Below are positions 55,495 through 64,000 of a stretch of DNA of 64,000 nt, one piece after another. The stretch's first letter is position 1. Each line of letters begins with the position of its first letter. Source of the stretch: Methanobacteriota archaeon (lineage in GTDB: Archaea; Methanobacteriota; Methanobacteria; Methanobacteriales; Methanobacteriaceae); assembly GCA_023411115.1 (NCBI GenBank), contig JAEYPF010000021.1, positions 114,335 through 178,334 on the forward strand, read 5' to 3'. Under the pieces are notes generated by a model that did not search any database, had not been told where the DNA came from, and worked only from the letters and a program-made list of their open reading frames with translations. A program made the position numbers and the translations under genes.

Positions 55495-57210
55495 ATGCGA
55501 AAATTGTTCTTTGCAGTTATAATCGTCATTTTAGCATTATTTTTAAGCACTGGCAATGTATCTGCAGCAGACTCTACAAATATTACAGTAGACAATGTGA
55601 TTAGCGCGTCAAGCGTTGTAAAATCCTACATAGAAACGAATCACACACTTCCAAATACAGTAAATGTTGCTGGAAATCAGATAAGTATGTCTCAATTCTT
55701 AGAACTACTAACCACAGCACTTTTGAACATCAATAATGGCTTAAATACAACAATTACACTTAAAAATTATGATAATGCACCTACCCCCTCAGAAAACATC
55801 ACAGTTAGGAATATCAGTAAAGTAGAATACCTTGATATAGCAAACCGTGTTAAATCTTACATGGATATTAATGGAAAAGCTCCCAATTATGCCACCCAAA
55901 CCAGTACAGGAAGCACTATTAGTTTTGAATCACTGGTTTATATGTACTCAAAGATACTTAACTACTACAAGACAAATAACGCACTGCCAAATTACGTTTC
56001 AGTGGCTCCATGGAAAGACATAAGTGTAGCAAATGGCGCAAATGTGATAGGCAGTGCAAGCTATGGTTATGTGACAAAAGAGGTCTACGGAAATCAAAGT
56101 TCAAACCAGACTATAGTTCTTATAGTCGGTGTACATCCAGAGGAAAATGGAATTCACACTGCTGTTGCCAATGCCCTCTCAGGTAAATCAGTAAATCTCA
56201 GTAAAAAATACGTTATTTATAAAGTTCACGTAACCAAGGATGCCAGTGATTACACCAAAGGAAGAATGAACGGACAATTATTAGCCCAGCAATTTGTAGT
56301 CCCAAATGTCCCTAAAGAAAATCCCATACTGGCTGTAGATATTCATGAAAACCATGGTGCAAATAGTGGATATGAATATTACAGGTTTCTCTATCCAATT
56401 TCAAATACAGCTATAACCACAACTTACGCAAACGAAATAATCAGCCAAATGCCGTTTTTAGTGATATATACACCTCCAAACCACACAAGTCCAGAATACG
56501 TCACCGTGCCAATTGCAGAGAAAGGAATACCTACAATAATCTATGAAACCTATTTAAGTGATTCAGCAGCTAAGAAAGCATCAGACGCAAGTATGTTCAT
56601 CGAAGCATTAGATAGCAAGGTCGGAAGTACATCAACTGTAAATACAGCACCTACAGCAAATGCAAGTCCCAAAGGAGGATTATACAACAATGACAAGGTA
56701 ATTACACTTTCAATGAATAAAGCAGGGAACATTTACTATACTACAGATGGAACTACTCCAACTAATGAAAGCATACTCTATACAGGCCCAATTACATTAA
56801 CATCGACATCAACAACTACATTAAAGTTCATTGCAGTGGATACTGACGGTAAATCTTCTCCAGTTTATACAGAGACTTACACAATCGATGAAATTGTCCC
56901 AATATTAATTACAACAAGTCCAAAAAATGGTGCAATAGGATTTTCAAGAACCGCCGCCATCACATTTAGATTCAGCGAAAACATTAAAACTGGCGCTAAC
57001 TGGTCTAAAATCTACATGAAAAATGCAAATACAGGAAAAACAGTTGTAATCACCAAATCTATAAGCGGTAACACTCTTTCAATCAAAATGACTTTAAACA
57101 GATATGCCTATAACCAGTATCTAGTCTACATTCCAGTGTCAGCAGTGCAGGACAGCGCAGGTAACAATTTAGCTGCAGCGTACATGTTAGGTTTTAAAAC
57201 AGGGAAATAA
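55495..57210 (+). CDS. Secreted pseudomurein-binding, M14-like zinc metallopeptidase, copy 2, with C-terminal Ig-like domains
   Basis: 571 residues, paralogue of 53478-54617. Signal peptide 1-24; PMBRs at about 31-80 and 108-170; M14-like core with VGVHPEENGIHTAV (His214, Glu217), RMNGQLLAQ (Arg257), VDIHENHG (His284/His287) and PTIIYETY (Glu351). Added domains: residues 389-466 resemble the chitobiase C-terminal domain (ASPKGGLYNNDKVITLSM, YYTTDGTTPTNES), and 469-571 a Big_5-type Ig fold (TSPKNGAIGFSRTAAITFRF). No membrane anchor. The extra domains probably bind wall glycan. Confidence 0.8.
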   Translation: MRKLFFAVIIVILALFLSTGNVSAADSTNITVDNVISASSVVKSYIETNHTLPNTVNVAGNQISMSQFLELLTTALLNINNGLNTTITLKNYDNAPTPSENITVRNISKVEYLDIANRVKSYMDINGKAPNYATQTSTGSTISFESLVYMYSKILNYYKTNNALPNYVSVAPWKDISVANGANVIGSASYGYVTKEVYGNQSSNQTIVLIVGVHPEENGIHTAVANALSGKSVNLSKKYVIYKVHVTKDASDYTKGRMNGQLLAQQFVVPNVPKENPILAVDIHENHGANSGYEYYRFLYPISNTAITTTYANEIISQMPFLVIYTPPNHTSPEYVTVPIAEKGIPTIIYETYLSDSAAKKASDASMFIEALDSKVGSTSTVNTAPTANASPKGGLYNNDKVITLSMNKAGNIYYTTDGTTPTNESILYTGPITLTSTSTTTLKFIAVDTDGKSSPVYTETYTIDEIVPILITTSPKNGAIGFSRTAAITFRFSENIKTGANWSKIYMKNANTGKTVVITKSISGNTLSIKMTLNRYAYNQYLVYIPVSAVQDSAGNNLAAAYMLGFKTGK

Positions 57211-57235
57211 ATTCTTTCTTTTTTTCTTTATTTTT
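57211..57235 (+). terminator. T-rich terminator after PMBR gene 2
   Basis: ATTCTTTCTTTTTTTCTTTA tract just after the stop codon. Confidence 0.35.
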
Positions 57236-57337
57236 CAGCACTCTTAATTAGGGTAACCATGATAATCACACTTTTTTATAACTCAAATATTTTCTACCAC
57301 TTCCAAAACGTTTAAATATATAATAATTAAATTTCAT

Positions 57338-57360
57338 AATAGTTAAAATTCATAACTATT
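57338..57360. promoter_or_regulatory. Likely MarR operator overlapping the transcription start
   Basis: AATAGTT (57338-57344) and AACTATT (57354-57360) form an inverted repeat with a 9-base spacer, and TTCATAA occurs as a direct repeat. TATA-like TTTAAATATATAA is at 57311-57323, so the start would fall inside the dyad. This fits autorepression by the MarR protein. Confidence 0.5.
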
Positions 57361-57375
57361 TTGAGCTGATAAATA

Positions 57376-57831
57376 ATGAACAAAAAAGAATTTGAAAAAA
57401 TGGTAGATAACATCCTTATTTACAATCAGTTATTCTACAGAAGGATAAAAACTTCAATAAGTGAAGAAGCGCGCCTAAAATATGGTAGAACCGATGGATA
57501 TTACCAGATACTTGGAATTTTAGTTAGTTTAGGTCCCATGCCAATATCTGAAATTGGCAAACAGCTTCATATTTCTAAACCTAATATGACCCCATTAATT
57601 GATAAATTGGTGGAAGATGGATGGGTAAAACGTTCAAGAAGTGATAAAGACAGGCGCGTGATAAATGTCGAAATAACCGAGGAAGGTAAGAAATTCCTGT
57701 TTGAAGCTCGGAAAGTTGTTGAAGAAAACATCAAAGAAAACCTTTCTGATCTTAATGAAGAAGAACTGCAGACCCTCAATGAATCCTTAGAAAATATAAA
57801 GAAATTAACTTTAAAAATAAAGCACAAGTGA
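57376..57831 (+). CDS. MarR-family transcriptional regulator
   Basis: 151 residues with a central winged helix: YYQILGILVSLGPMPISEIG, HISKPNMTPLIDKLVEDGWV and the wing RSDKDRRVINVEITEEGKKF. Flanked by helices for dimerisation. Four base pairs before the MFS gene, so one operon; the dyad at 57338-57360 is its probable binding site. It would release the promoter on binding a toxic small molecule. Confidence 0.92.
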   Translation: MNKKEFEKMVDNILIYNQLFYRRIKTSISEEARLKYGRTDGYYQILGILVSLGPMPISEIGKQLHISKPNMTPLIDKLVEDGWVKRSRSDKDRRVINVEITEEGKKFLFEARKVVEENIKENLSDLNEEELQTLNESLENIKKLTLKIKHK

Positions 57832-57835
57832 TAAT

Positions 57836-59308
57836 ATGAACGATTATAAAAGCCATTATAACCTCAGTAAAAATAAAATAATCATGATCATGGCCGGATT
57901 AATGGTTGGACTCCTTGTTGCAGCCCTTGATAATTCAATTATCAGTACAGCAATGCCCCAAATTATTAGTAATCTACAGGGGATGGAATACTATGTATGG
58001 CCATTTACATCTTACATGTTAACTTCAACCATTGCTATAATCCTTTTTGGTAAATTATCAGATATTTACGGCAGAAAACCAGTTATAATTGGTGGAATTA
58101 TCCTATTTATTATAGCATCTATTATGTGCGGATTTGCCGCTAATATATTTGAATTGATTATATTCAGGGGTCTTCAGGGAATTGGTGGTGGAATATTAAT
58201 ATCTCTTCCATTTATCGTGGTTGGAGAGGTCTTCAGTCCAAGGGAAAGAGGAAAATATATGGGAATACTTGCATCAGTTTTTGGAATTTCAAGTGTTTTA
58301 GGACCTATATTAGGTGGAGTTATCACCGATGCTGTAGGTTGGAGATGGATTTTTTTCGTTAATGTCCCCATAGGAATAGCTGCAGTAAGTATACTGGCAT
58401 ATTCACTACCTACTTTCAAATTAGATGGGGTAAAAAAAATTATCGACTATTCAGGCATTATTACATTTACTTTAGCCATAAGTGCATTCTTTTTGGGGTT
58501 AACACTAGCAAGAGACATTAGTACATATCCTTTAACTGAAATAATTGGATTATTCATCTTTTCTGCTTTAATGTTTGTATTGTTTATCTTGGCTGAAAAA
58601 AATGCAGAAGGACCAATTCTACCCCTTTATCTCTTTAGTAATTCAATATTCACTATCTCAAGTATAGAAAATTTTTTGGCAACTGCTATTATATTTGGAG
58701 GGATAGTTTACGTCCCATTATTCGCTCAAAATGTTATAGGAATGAGTGCTACAAATGCAGGGCTAATGATGATTCCTATGCTAATAAGCCTCACTATAGC
58801 TTCCAATATTGCAGGGCAAATAATTTCAAGGACAGGGAAATATAAAATACTTGCCATTGTAGAATTTGTAATTACGGGAATAGGAATTGTACTTCTTGCT
58901 ACAATGAATGCAAATTCATCTCCTTATGCGCTGGTCATCTATTCAACAATTCTTGGTTTAGGCTCAGGGATGATGTACACCGTATTTACCATAAGCGTAC
59001 AGAATGCATTTTCACTTAGAGAAATAGGGATAACTACTGCAGCCATGCAGTTTTTCAGAAATGTAGGGGCAACTGTTGCAATCCCAGTATTTGGGTACAT
59101 TGTAAATGCAACCATGGGAAATATAACTTTGGTTAATTTAGGTCAAAAAGAAATTTTAGCGCTTTCTATCCATAATGTTTTCTTAGTATCCATAGCACTG
59201 GCATTTGTTGGGCTAATCATTGCATTCTTCCTTAAGGAAATACCATTAGACGGTGACGAACCAGTAACACAAAAAATACCTGAAGAAGGGGTAGAAGAAG
59301 CCAAATAA
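57836..59308 (+). CDS. MFS drug-efflux transporter, DHA2/EmrB-QacA type (14 helices)
   Basis: 490 residues with 14 hydrophobic segments. Motif ALDNSIISTAMPQI in helix 1, motif A GKLSDIYGRKPV after helix 2, and motif C LGPILGGVITDAVGWRW in helix 5 identify the drug:H+ antiporter-2 family. It should export lipophilic compounds. Regulated with the upstream MarR. GTGATAATATG provides the start. Confidence 0.9.
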   Translation: MNDYKSHYNLSKNKIIMIMAGLMVGLLVAALDNSIISTAMPQIISNLQGMEYYVWPFTSYMLTSTIAIILFGKLSDIYGRKPVIIGGIILFIIASIMCGFAANIFELIIFRGLQGIGGGILISLPFIVVGEVFSPRERGKYMGILASVFGISSVLGPILGGVITDAVGWRWIFFVNVPIGIAAVSILAYSLPTFKLDGVKKIIDYSGIITFTLAISAFFLGLTLARDISTYPLTEIIGLFIFSALMFVLFILAEKNAEGPILPLYLFSNSIFTISSIENFLATAIIFGGIVYVPLFAQNVIGMSATNAGLMMIPMLISLTIASNIAGQIISRTGKYKILAIVEFVITGIGIVLLATMNANSSPYALVIYSTILGLGSGMMYTVFTISVQNAFSLREIGITTAAMQFFRNVGATVAIPVFGYIVNATMGNITLVNLGQKEILALSIHNVFLVSIALAFVGLIIAFFLKEIPLDGDEPVTQKIPEEGVEEAK

Positions 59309-59328
59309 CTTCTTTTTTATATATTTTT
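59308..59328 (+). terminator. T-rich terminator after the MFS gene
   Basis: CTTCTTTTTTATATATTTTT tract following the stop. Confidence 0.3.
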
Positions 59329-59417
59329 GAAATACTTAATACAGAAGATAAGATTTAAATTAAAAATGCTCTAAATAAAATAGCAATGGAATGAATCAAA
59401 AAGAAATTGGAGAGACA

Positions 59418-59648
59418 ATGAAATTAGAATTTCATGGAGACCTTGTGTTAATTTACCTGCCAATTGAAGAAAGAGATAAAGCACTAGCCTTTTTGGATAG
59501 ATATAGCATAAACCATGAAGAAATTGAAATAACCAGTATAGATAATCATTATATTCGATTCAGTTTTTATGCATCAGAAACTATAAAGAGATTATTCGAT
59601 CAATTTAAAGAAGAAATGGATAATTCCTTGGAAAATGAATTTTATTGA
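59418..59648 (+). CDS. Hypothetical 76-residue protein
   Basis: MKLEFHGDLVLIYLPIEERD and onward, alpha/beta composition, acidic C-terminus. TTGGAGAG precedes this ATG; an ATG nine codons upstream (59391) has no ribosome binding site. No family recognised. Convergent with the U32 peptidase. Confidence 0.55.
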   Translation: MKLEFHGDLVLIYLPIEERDKALAFLDRYSINHEEIEITSIDNHYIRFSFYASETIKRLFDQFKEEMDNSLENEFY

Positions 59649-59659
59649 TATTTAAGCTA

Positions 59660-60865
59660 TTAAAACTTATTTTCCCTTAATATTCTTTTATAAACCAGAT
59701 CATTAGGCCTTACTTTGCCATTAACTTTAATACCAACATTTTGACCTTTTTTAACCTCTGCAATATCCTTACCATCAATCTGCATTGATTCAACTTTTTG
59801 AATTAAAGACCCAGTTGTTTTTCCTTCTATTATAATTTCATCTCCTACTTTCAGGTCATTCCAGAGCCGAATTTCAGCTGCAGAAACGTTTTTATAATAA
59901 TTAATAACTGAGCCAATATCCTTTTTAGTATATGTAGCTTCATTATAGCTACTAGTCTTATAAGGAGTTTTAAAATAAAATCCTGTGTCAAATCCCCTAT
60001 TAAAGACTTTTTTAAGTTCATTTATCCATTTATTATCAAATTCCCAGTTGCCGCTTTCATATTTATCTATAGCTTCTCTATAAACCTTAGTCACAGTCGC
60101 AACGTAATCGGCAGGCCTTGCCCTACCTTCTATTTTGAATGCGTCGATTCCAGCTTCAATGAGTTCGGGAACATGTTCTATTGTGCAGAGGTCTTTTGGG
60201 CTTAAAATATTGCTTTCATTTTCATTTTGGATAAGTCTAAACTCATCTCCATCTTCAGATGTAATCTTCCATTCTTTTCTACAAGGTTGTAAACATTCGC
60301 CACAATTTGCACTTTTCCCATAAAGGGATGCGCTTAAAAAACATCTTCCAGAGACTGCTACACACATGGCACCGTGAATAAAGGTCTCTATTTCTAAATC
60401 AGTATTTTCTTTAATTTCCTTAATTTCTTGGAGTGATAATTCCCTTGAAAGGACAGCACGCTTTACCCCAAGCTCTTCAAGTAAATTCAAAGACTCAAAA
60501 TTGGAAATATTGGATTGAACGCTCATGTGCACATCAATATCATTTTCCCTTGCAATTTTAAGGGAACCGAGGTCAGAAATGATTAATGCATCTATATCAT
60601 AAGAATAAATACTGGGTATAATCTCTTTAAAATAATTTATGTCCTTATTTTTCATTATAGTGTTTGTACAGACGTATATTTTCTTATCTGCACCATGACA
60701 TAGTTTTACTGCTTCTTTGAGGTTTTGGACTGTAAAGTTCTTTACATTTGCCCTCATGTTGCATCCTTCTATGCCAGCATAAACGGAATCAGCACCGTTT
60801 GAAATTGCAGCATTCATTGCCGCGAAATCTCTTGCAGGTGAAAGTAACTCAACTATTTTAATCAC
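59660..60865 (-). CDS. Peptidase U32 family protein
   Basis: 401 residues. N-terminal ELLSPARDFAAMNAAISNGADSVYAG and the U32 signature ETFIHGAMCVAVSGRCFLS; four further Cys (CGECLQPC) probably bind an Fe-S cluster. The C-terminal domain is beta-rich (KVGDEIIIEGKTTGSLIQKV). Bacterial relatives (RlhA/TrhP/UbiU types) hydroxylate RNA or ubiquinone; substrate here unknown. GTG start with GGGTGATT overlapping it. Confidence 0.87.
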   Translation of the reverse strand: MIKIVELLSPARDFAAMNAAISNGADSVYAGIEGCNMRANVKNFTVQNLKEAVKLCHGADKKIYVCTNTIMKNKDINYFKEIIPSIYSYDIDALIISDLGSLKIARENDIDVHMSVQSNISNFESLNLLEELGVKRAVLSRELSLQEIKEIKENTDLEIETFIHGAMCVAVSGRCFLSASLYGKSANCGECLQPCRKEWKITSEDGDEFRLIQNENESNILSPKDLCTIEHVPELIEAGIDAFKIEGRARPADYVATVTKVYREAIDKYESGNWEFDNKWINELKKVFNRGFDTGFYFKTPYKTSSYNEATYTKKDIGSVINYYKNVSAAEIRLWNDLKVGDEIIIEGKTTGSLIQKVESMQIDGKDIAEVKKGQNVGIKVNGKVRPNDLVYKRILRENKF

Positions 60866-61081
60866 CCATGTAAGTTTAATAATCAGCCTCTTTTAAATAA
60901 GAAAGGCATATCTATTTTTTTGTTTTTTTAATTCTTTAGATATAGACTCAAAGTATCAACAATCTTCTTACATTAAAATTTTATTAAGATTCTAATCTAT
61001 TTTTAGATTCAATTAAAATATATTATAAACTAAGGGTAAAAAGTAAAAAATAAATGCACCTATAAGTTTAAAATTTAATAA

Positions 61082-62488
61082 TTAGCAAGTACAACGCCTT
61101 GCCTCATATTCCTCAATGTTATCAGGTAATTTTGTTGGATATTCACATGTAAGACATCCAAGACAAAGCTGATCTCTTTCTATGCCTATACAATCAACCA
61201 GTCCATCAACACTTAAATAAGCAAGAGAATCTACGCCTAAAGTTTTCCTGATTTCTTCTACCTCTTTGTCAGATGCTATTAATTCTTTCTTAGTCGCCAT
61301 AGCAATTCCGTAGTAACACGGCGAAATTATCGGCGGGCAACCAACTCTTAAATGAATTTCTTTAACCCCTGCTTCCCTCAATACATTAACCAGAGCTTTA
61401 GAAGTGGTACCCCTAACGATACTGTCATCTATAAGTACTATCTTTTTACCTTCAAGTTCTGTTTTAACAGGGTTCATTTTAAGCCTTACAGACGTTTCAC
61501 GTTCTTCCTGGGTTGGCATGATGAAAGTTCTACCTATATAACGGTTCTTTATAAGTCCTTCACCATAGGGCAGACCAGACTCTCTGGAATAACCTATAGC
61601 AGCAGTTATTGCAGAATCAGGGACTGGCATTACAACCTCTGCATCTGCAGGATATTCCTTTGCAAGGGTTTTTCCAATCTTTAACCTTACATCATAGACA
61701 TATTTATCATCCAGTATACTATCAGGACGTGCAAAATAAACATATTCAAACATGCAGTGAGCCGTTTTAGATGATTTAGCTCCTGGCATTTCAAAACTTT
61801 TAATTTCATTATTTATAACCAGTATCTCACCAGGCTTTACAGCACGGATATATTCTCCACCAACAACATCAAAAGCAACCGTTTCAGACGCGACAAGCGT
61901 CGTATCCCCAACTTTCCCAAGGGAAAGAGGTTTAATTCCAATTGGATCTCTTACAACAATTAAATCATTATTCAACAATATAACAAGCGAATAAGAACCT
62001 ATGAGTCTACTCGATACTTCTTGAACCGCTTTTACTATATCCTTGGTTTTTTGATATTTTTTAGTAAGCAGGTGACATATAACTTCAGAATCAGTAGTTG
62101 ACTTAAACTCGTAACCCTGCTTTTCCAATTCATTTCTCAGTTCCATTGAATTGATGATATCTCCATTATGGGCAACTGCAATTGTTCCCTGATCAAATTC
62201 TCTGAAAAATGGTTGTGAATTCTCTATTTTAGATTTACCTGTAGTTGAATATCTCACATGCCCTATTCCTACATAGCCTTCAAGTCCTTCAATGTTTCCA
62301 TTGTTAAATACATCACAGACAAGTCCCATACCTCTATATGTGCTCATTTTCTCTCCGTTGTGCACAGATATACCTGCAGATTCCTGTCCTCTATGTTGCA
62401 ATGCATAAAGACCATAATAAATAGGCCTTGAAATATCATTTAACTTTTTATGAGAATATGCCCCTACAATACCGCATTTATCCCGCAA
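61082..62488 (-). CDS. purF: Amidophosphoribosyltransferase PurF
   Basis: 468 residues. First step of purine synthesis from PRPP. Class II glutamine amidotransferase start CGIVGAY with catalytic Cys5, so a propeptide of only four residues is removed; PRPP site VLIDDSIVRGTTS; C-terminal CLGCLTCEYPTKL indicates the Fe-S type enzyme as in Bacillus. TTG start at 62488 with GGAGAA seven bases upstream. Confidence 0.95.
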   Translation of the reverse strand: MRDKCGIVGAYSHKKLNDISRPIYYGLYALQHRGQESAGISVHNGEKMSTYRGMGLVCDVFNNGNIEGLEGYVGIGHVRYSTTGKSKIENSQPFFREFDQGTIAVAHNGDIINSMELRNELEKQGYEFKSTTDSEVICHLLTKKYQKTKDIVKAVQEVSSRLIGSYSLVILLNNDLIVVRDPIGIKPLSLGKVGDTTLVASETVAFDVVGGEYIRAVKPGEILVINNEIKSFEMPGAKSSKTAHCMFEYVYFARPDSILDDKYVYDVRLKIGKTLAKEYPADAEVVMPVPDSAITAAIGYSRESGLPYGEGLIKNRYIGRTFIMPTQEERETSVRLKMNPVKTELEGKKIVLIDDSIVRGTTSKALVNVLREAGVKEIHLRVGCPPIISPCYYGIAMATKKELIASDKEVEEIRKTLGVDSLAYLSVDGLVDCIGIERDQLCLGCLTCEYPTKLPDNIEEYEARRCTC

Positions 62489-62622
62489 TTTTAATTCTCC
62501 TGATTTTCTCTAGATAATCATCGTTGATTGAAAATGAAATTATCCTTAGGATTTAATTTAATATAGTTCTATTATACAGATAAGTTTTAATAAATTTAAT
62601 TTTTATTATGCAAACAGTTAAA

Positions 62623-63492
62623 TTAAATCTTACCTTTGTCAAATTCTTCTTTTAATTCTTCAATTTTAGAATCGTAAAAAATTAGGACCACTCTAATTAT
62701 TTTAAGCCAGTCAATTGCATCTTTTTTTGATAAGGCAATGATTTTGTTTTGACCAACTATTACATTCTCCGGCTTAAATTCGTTACTTATAAAATAAATC
62801 TGTTCTTTATTTTCTAAATCTTCATCAAAAATTTCTTTCCACAATCCATCAATAGAAAATGATTCGAATAACTCTTTATTCTGAATTTCTTCCCATGAAA
62901 ATTTCATAGAATTGAATTCATTTTTTAGCAGGTTATATTTATTTTCTAAAGCTTCTATTTCTTCCCTTAATTTAGTATTTGCTTCCTGTAATTCTTGATT
63001 TGTACTTGAAAGTTCTTTGTTGATTACTTCGAAATCTTTGGTTTCTGTGGATAAATTTTTAATAGTTTCGTTGGATTCTTTTAATTTATCCTTTAACTCT
63101 CTAAATAGTTTAATATTAGCTATAGAAATTAGTCCCGACCTTATTATAGCATTTTTAATTTCATTTTGTATAAGGTATGGATCTATATACTCAACATCAT
63201 GACCAAACGGAAGTTTCATCCGTTCTATATGTCCGACATCATCCTTCAGAACTTTCTGGAACTTTTCAGCAAGTTCTCGTCCTGGAGCATCAACATCAGT
63301 TGCAATTAAAACAATATCTGCTCCCTTTACAGCTTTTTTTGCTATTTTGGAGCTTGTAGTAGGAATTATAGAGGATATGGTAATGTGGTATTCAGCCCCT
63401 AAAGCTATATTTCTCATAGCTTTAGATACGCTTTCCACATCAGATGCACCTTCTACAATTATCCGTACATCAATCGGATTTTTTATATCCAT
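62623..63492 (-). CDS. Toprim-domain protein with long coiled coil
   Basis: 289 residues. N-terminal Toprim motif: IIVEGASDVESVSKA (catalytic Glu) and VLIATDVDAPGRE (DxD). A coiled coil (about 130-200, many Glu/Lys/Leu: KLKESNETIKNLSTETKDFE) separates it from a C-terminal alpha/beta part. Not a full topoisomerase or primase. Its ATG begins directly after the L37e stop codon (TAGATG), so it is coupled to a ribosomal protein gene; a nucleic-acid role in RNA or DNA processing is inferred. Confidence 0.75.
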   Translation of the reverse strand: MDIKNPIDVRIIVEGASDVESVSKAMRNIALGAEYHITISSIIPTTSSKIAKKAVKGADIVLIATDVDAPGRELAEKFQKVLKDDVGHIERMKLPFGHDVEYIDPYLIQNEIKNAIIRSGLISIANIKLFRELKDKLKESNETIKNLSTETKDFEVINKELSSTNQELQEANTKLREEIEALENKYNLLKNEFNSMKFSWEEIQNKELFESFSIDGLWKEIFDEDLENKEQIYFISNEFKPENVIVGQNKIIALSKKDAIDWLKIIRVVLIFYDSKIEELKEEFDKGKI

Positions 63493-63675
63493 CTATTTCA
63501 ACCTGTATCCTGTAATTTTTTTATTTTTCCAGCTGTAATGTCTAATTTTGCTGGATCTGCCAAAACCACATGCTGCACAGTATTTTTTTCGTGCATGATA
63601 AGAATTTTTACCACATCTTCTACATCTTATGTGGGTCTTTTTATTACGCTTACCAAATGATGGCGTTCCCTTCAT
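63493..63675 (-). CDS. rpl37e: Ribosomal protein L37e (eL37)
   Basis: 60 residues, MKGTPSFGKRNKKTHIRCRR start and zinc ribbon Cys18, Cys21, Cys33 and Cys36 (CRRCG ... CAACG). Full length for the family. GGAGG site seven bases before the ATG. Located between the Sm gene and the Toprim gene, an order I recall from other Methanobacteriales. Confidence 0.97.
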   Translation of the reverse strand: MKGTPSFGKRNKKTHIRCRRCGKNSYHARKKYCAACGFGRSSKIRHYSWKNKKITGYRLK

Positions 63676-63770
63676 TTATTAATCCTCCTTAAATAAGTTA
63701 ATATTCTATCAAAATTCGATTTTATTAAAATTAGATATCACAATCAGTTTCTTATCTAAATCTAAAGATT

Positions 63771-63995
63771 TTATCCTGGAGATATATAAACTATGTTGTC
63801 TCCTCTTATAAGCACAATACCTAATCTTCGGGACGATTCCCCGTTTTCAAGTTCCTCGGCATCATTCAATACCAAGTTCATGTGCATGTCAAAACTTTTT
63901 AAAACTCCTCTAAATTCTCTTCCGCCTTTAAGCTTGATTAATACTTGGGAGTTTAATGATTTACCTAACGCGTCAAGTGGTCTTGAAACATTCAC
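63771..63995 (-). CDS. Sm-like (LSm) RNA-binding protein
   Basis: 74 residues, one Sm fold: Sm1 RPLDALGKSLNSQVLIKLKG with GREFRGVLKSFDMHMNLVL, and Sm2 IVLIRGDNIVYISPG. Archaeal Sm1 proteins form heptamer rings that bind U-rich RNA. GTG start at 63995, close to the window edge; the ribosome binding site cannot be fully seen. Heads the Sm-L37e-Toprim group. Confidence 0.95.
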   Translation of the reverse strand: MNVSRPLDALGKSLNSQVLIKLKGGREFRGVLKSFDMHMNLVLNDAEELENGESSRRLGIVLIRGDNIVYISPG

Positions 63996-64000
63996 ATTCT

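Overview
The window is AT-rich archaeal DNA that fits a methanogen of the order Methanobacteriales, most likely Methanobacterium or a close relative. The basis is a membrane [NiFe]-hydrogenase Eha operon, a CfbC-like protein (coenzyme F430 synthesis), a short HMf-type histone, proteins with pseudomurein-binding repeats, Sm/L37e genes, TATA-box promoters and GGTGA-type ribosome binding sites. I could run no database search; family calls come from motifs, length and context.

Layout. 0-1.7 kb: 5' end of the eha operon (ehaA to ehaE, minus strand, running off the left edge). 1.9-40.2 kb: a very large surface-glycan locus. It has about twelve glycosyltransferases, two flippases, two GDP-mannose-4,6-dehydratase-like paralogues, a UDP-hexose epimerase, two polytopic membrane proteins (GT39-like and DUF2206-like), an acyltransferase-3 protein, GalU and a dolichyl-phosphate-hexose-synthase-like enzyme. 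Three aminotransferase/acyltransferase sets point to three different amino sugars. One is a complete WbpA/B/E/D/I-type route to a UDP-diacetamido-hexuronic acid, with WbpB and WbpD fused (25.4-30.6 kb). The second is a 4,6-dehydratase/aminotransferase/acyltransferase set (20.9-24.2 kb). The third is an aminotransferase plus acyltransferase pair (8.3-9.9 kb). No oligosaccharyltransferase or archaellum gene is present, so the final acceptor is not shown here.

40.7-47 kb is an island of small and poorly known genes: a PAS-only protein, DUF167, a 42-residue desulforedoxin-like protein, tRNA-Leu(GAG), DUF371 with a 26-residue membrane peptide, DUF123 and several orphans. It also holds unusual strings of short hairpins. 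46.6-48.2 kb is mostly non-coding, with strong inverted repeats and a broken response-regulator gene next to an intact PAS histidine kinase (48.2-50.3 kb).

50.8-52.7 kb: histone, CfbC-like ATPase and a CBS protein. 53.5-57.2 kb: two paralogous secreted proteins with pseudomurein-binding repeats and an apparent M14-type zinc peptidase domain, candidate cell-wall hydrolases. Their promoter was duplicated with the gene, and the second copy carries an extra hairpin array in its leader. 57.4-59.3 kb: a MarR regulator and drug-efflux MFS operon with a likely operator. 59.4-64 kb: U32 peptidase, PurF, a Toprim/coiled-coil protein, L37e and an Sm-like protein.

The signals I find most worth following are the modular hairpin arrays (42.37-42.48, 42.58-42.68, 44.85-44.94 and 55.39-55.48 kb), whose linkers are shared while stems change with pairing kept, and the pseudomurein-binding metallopeptidase pair.
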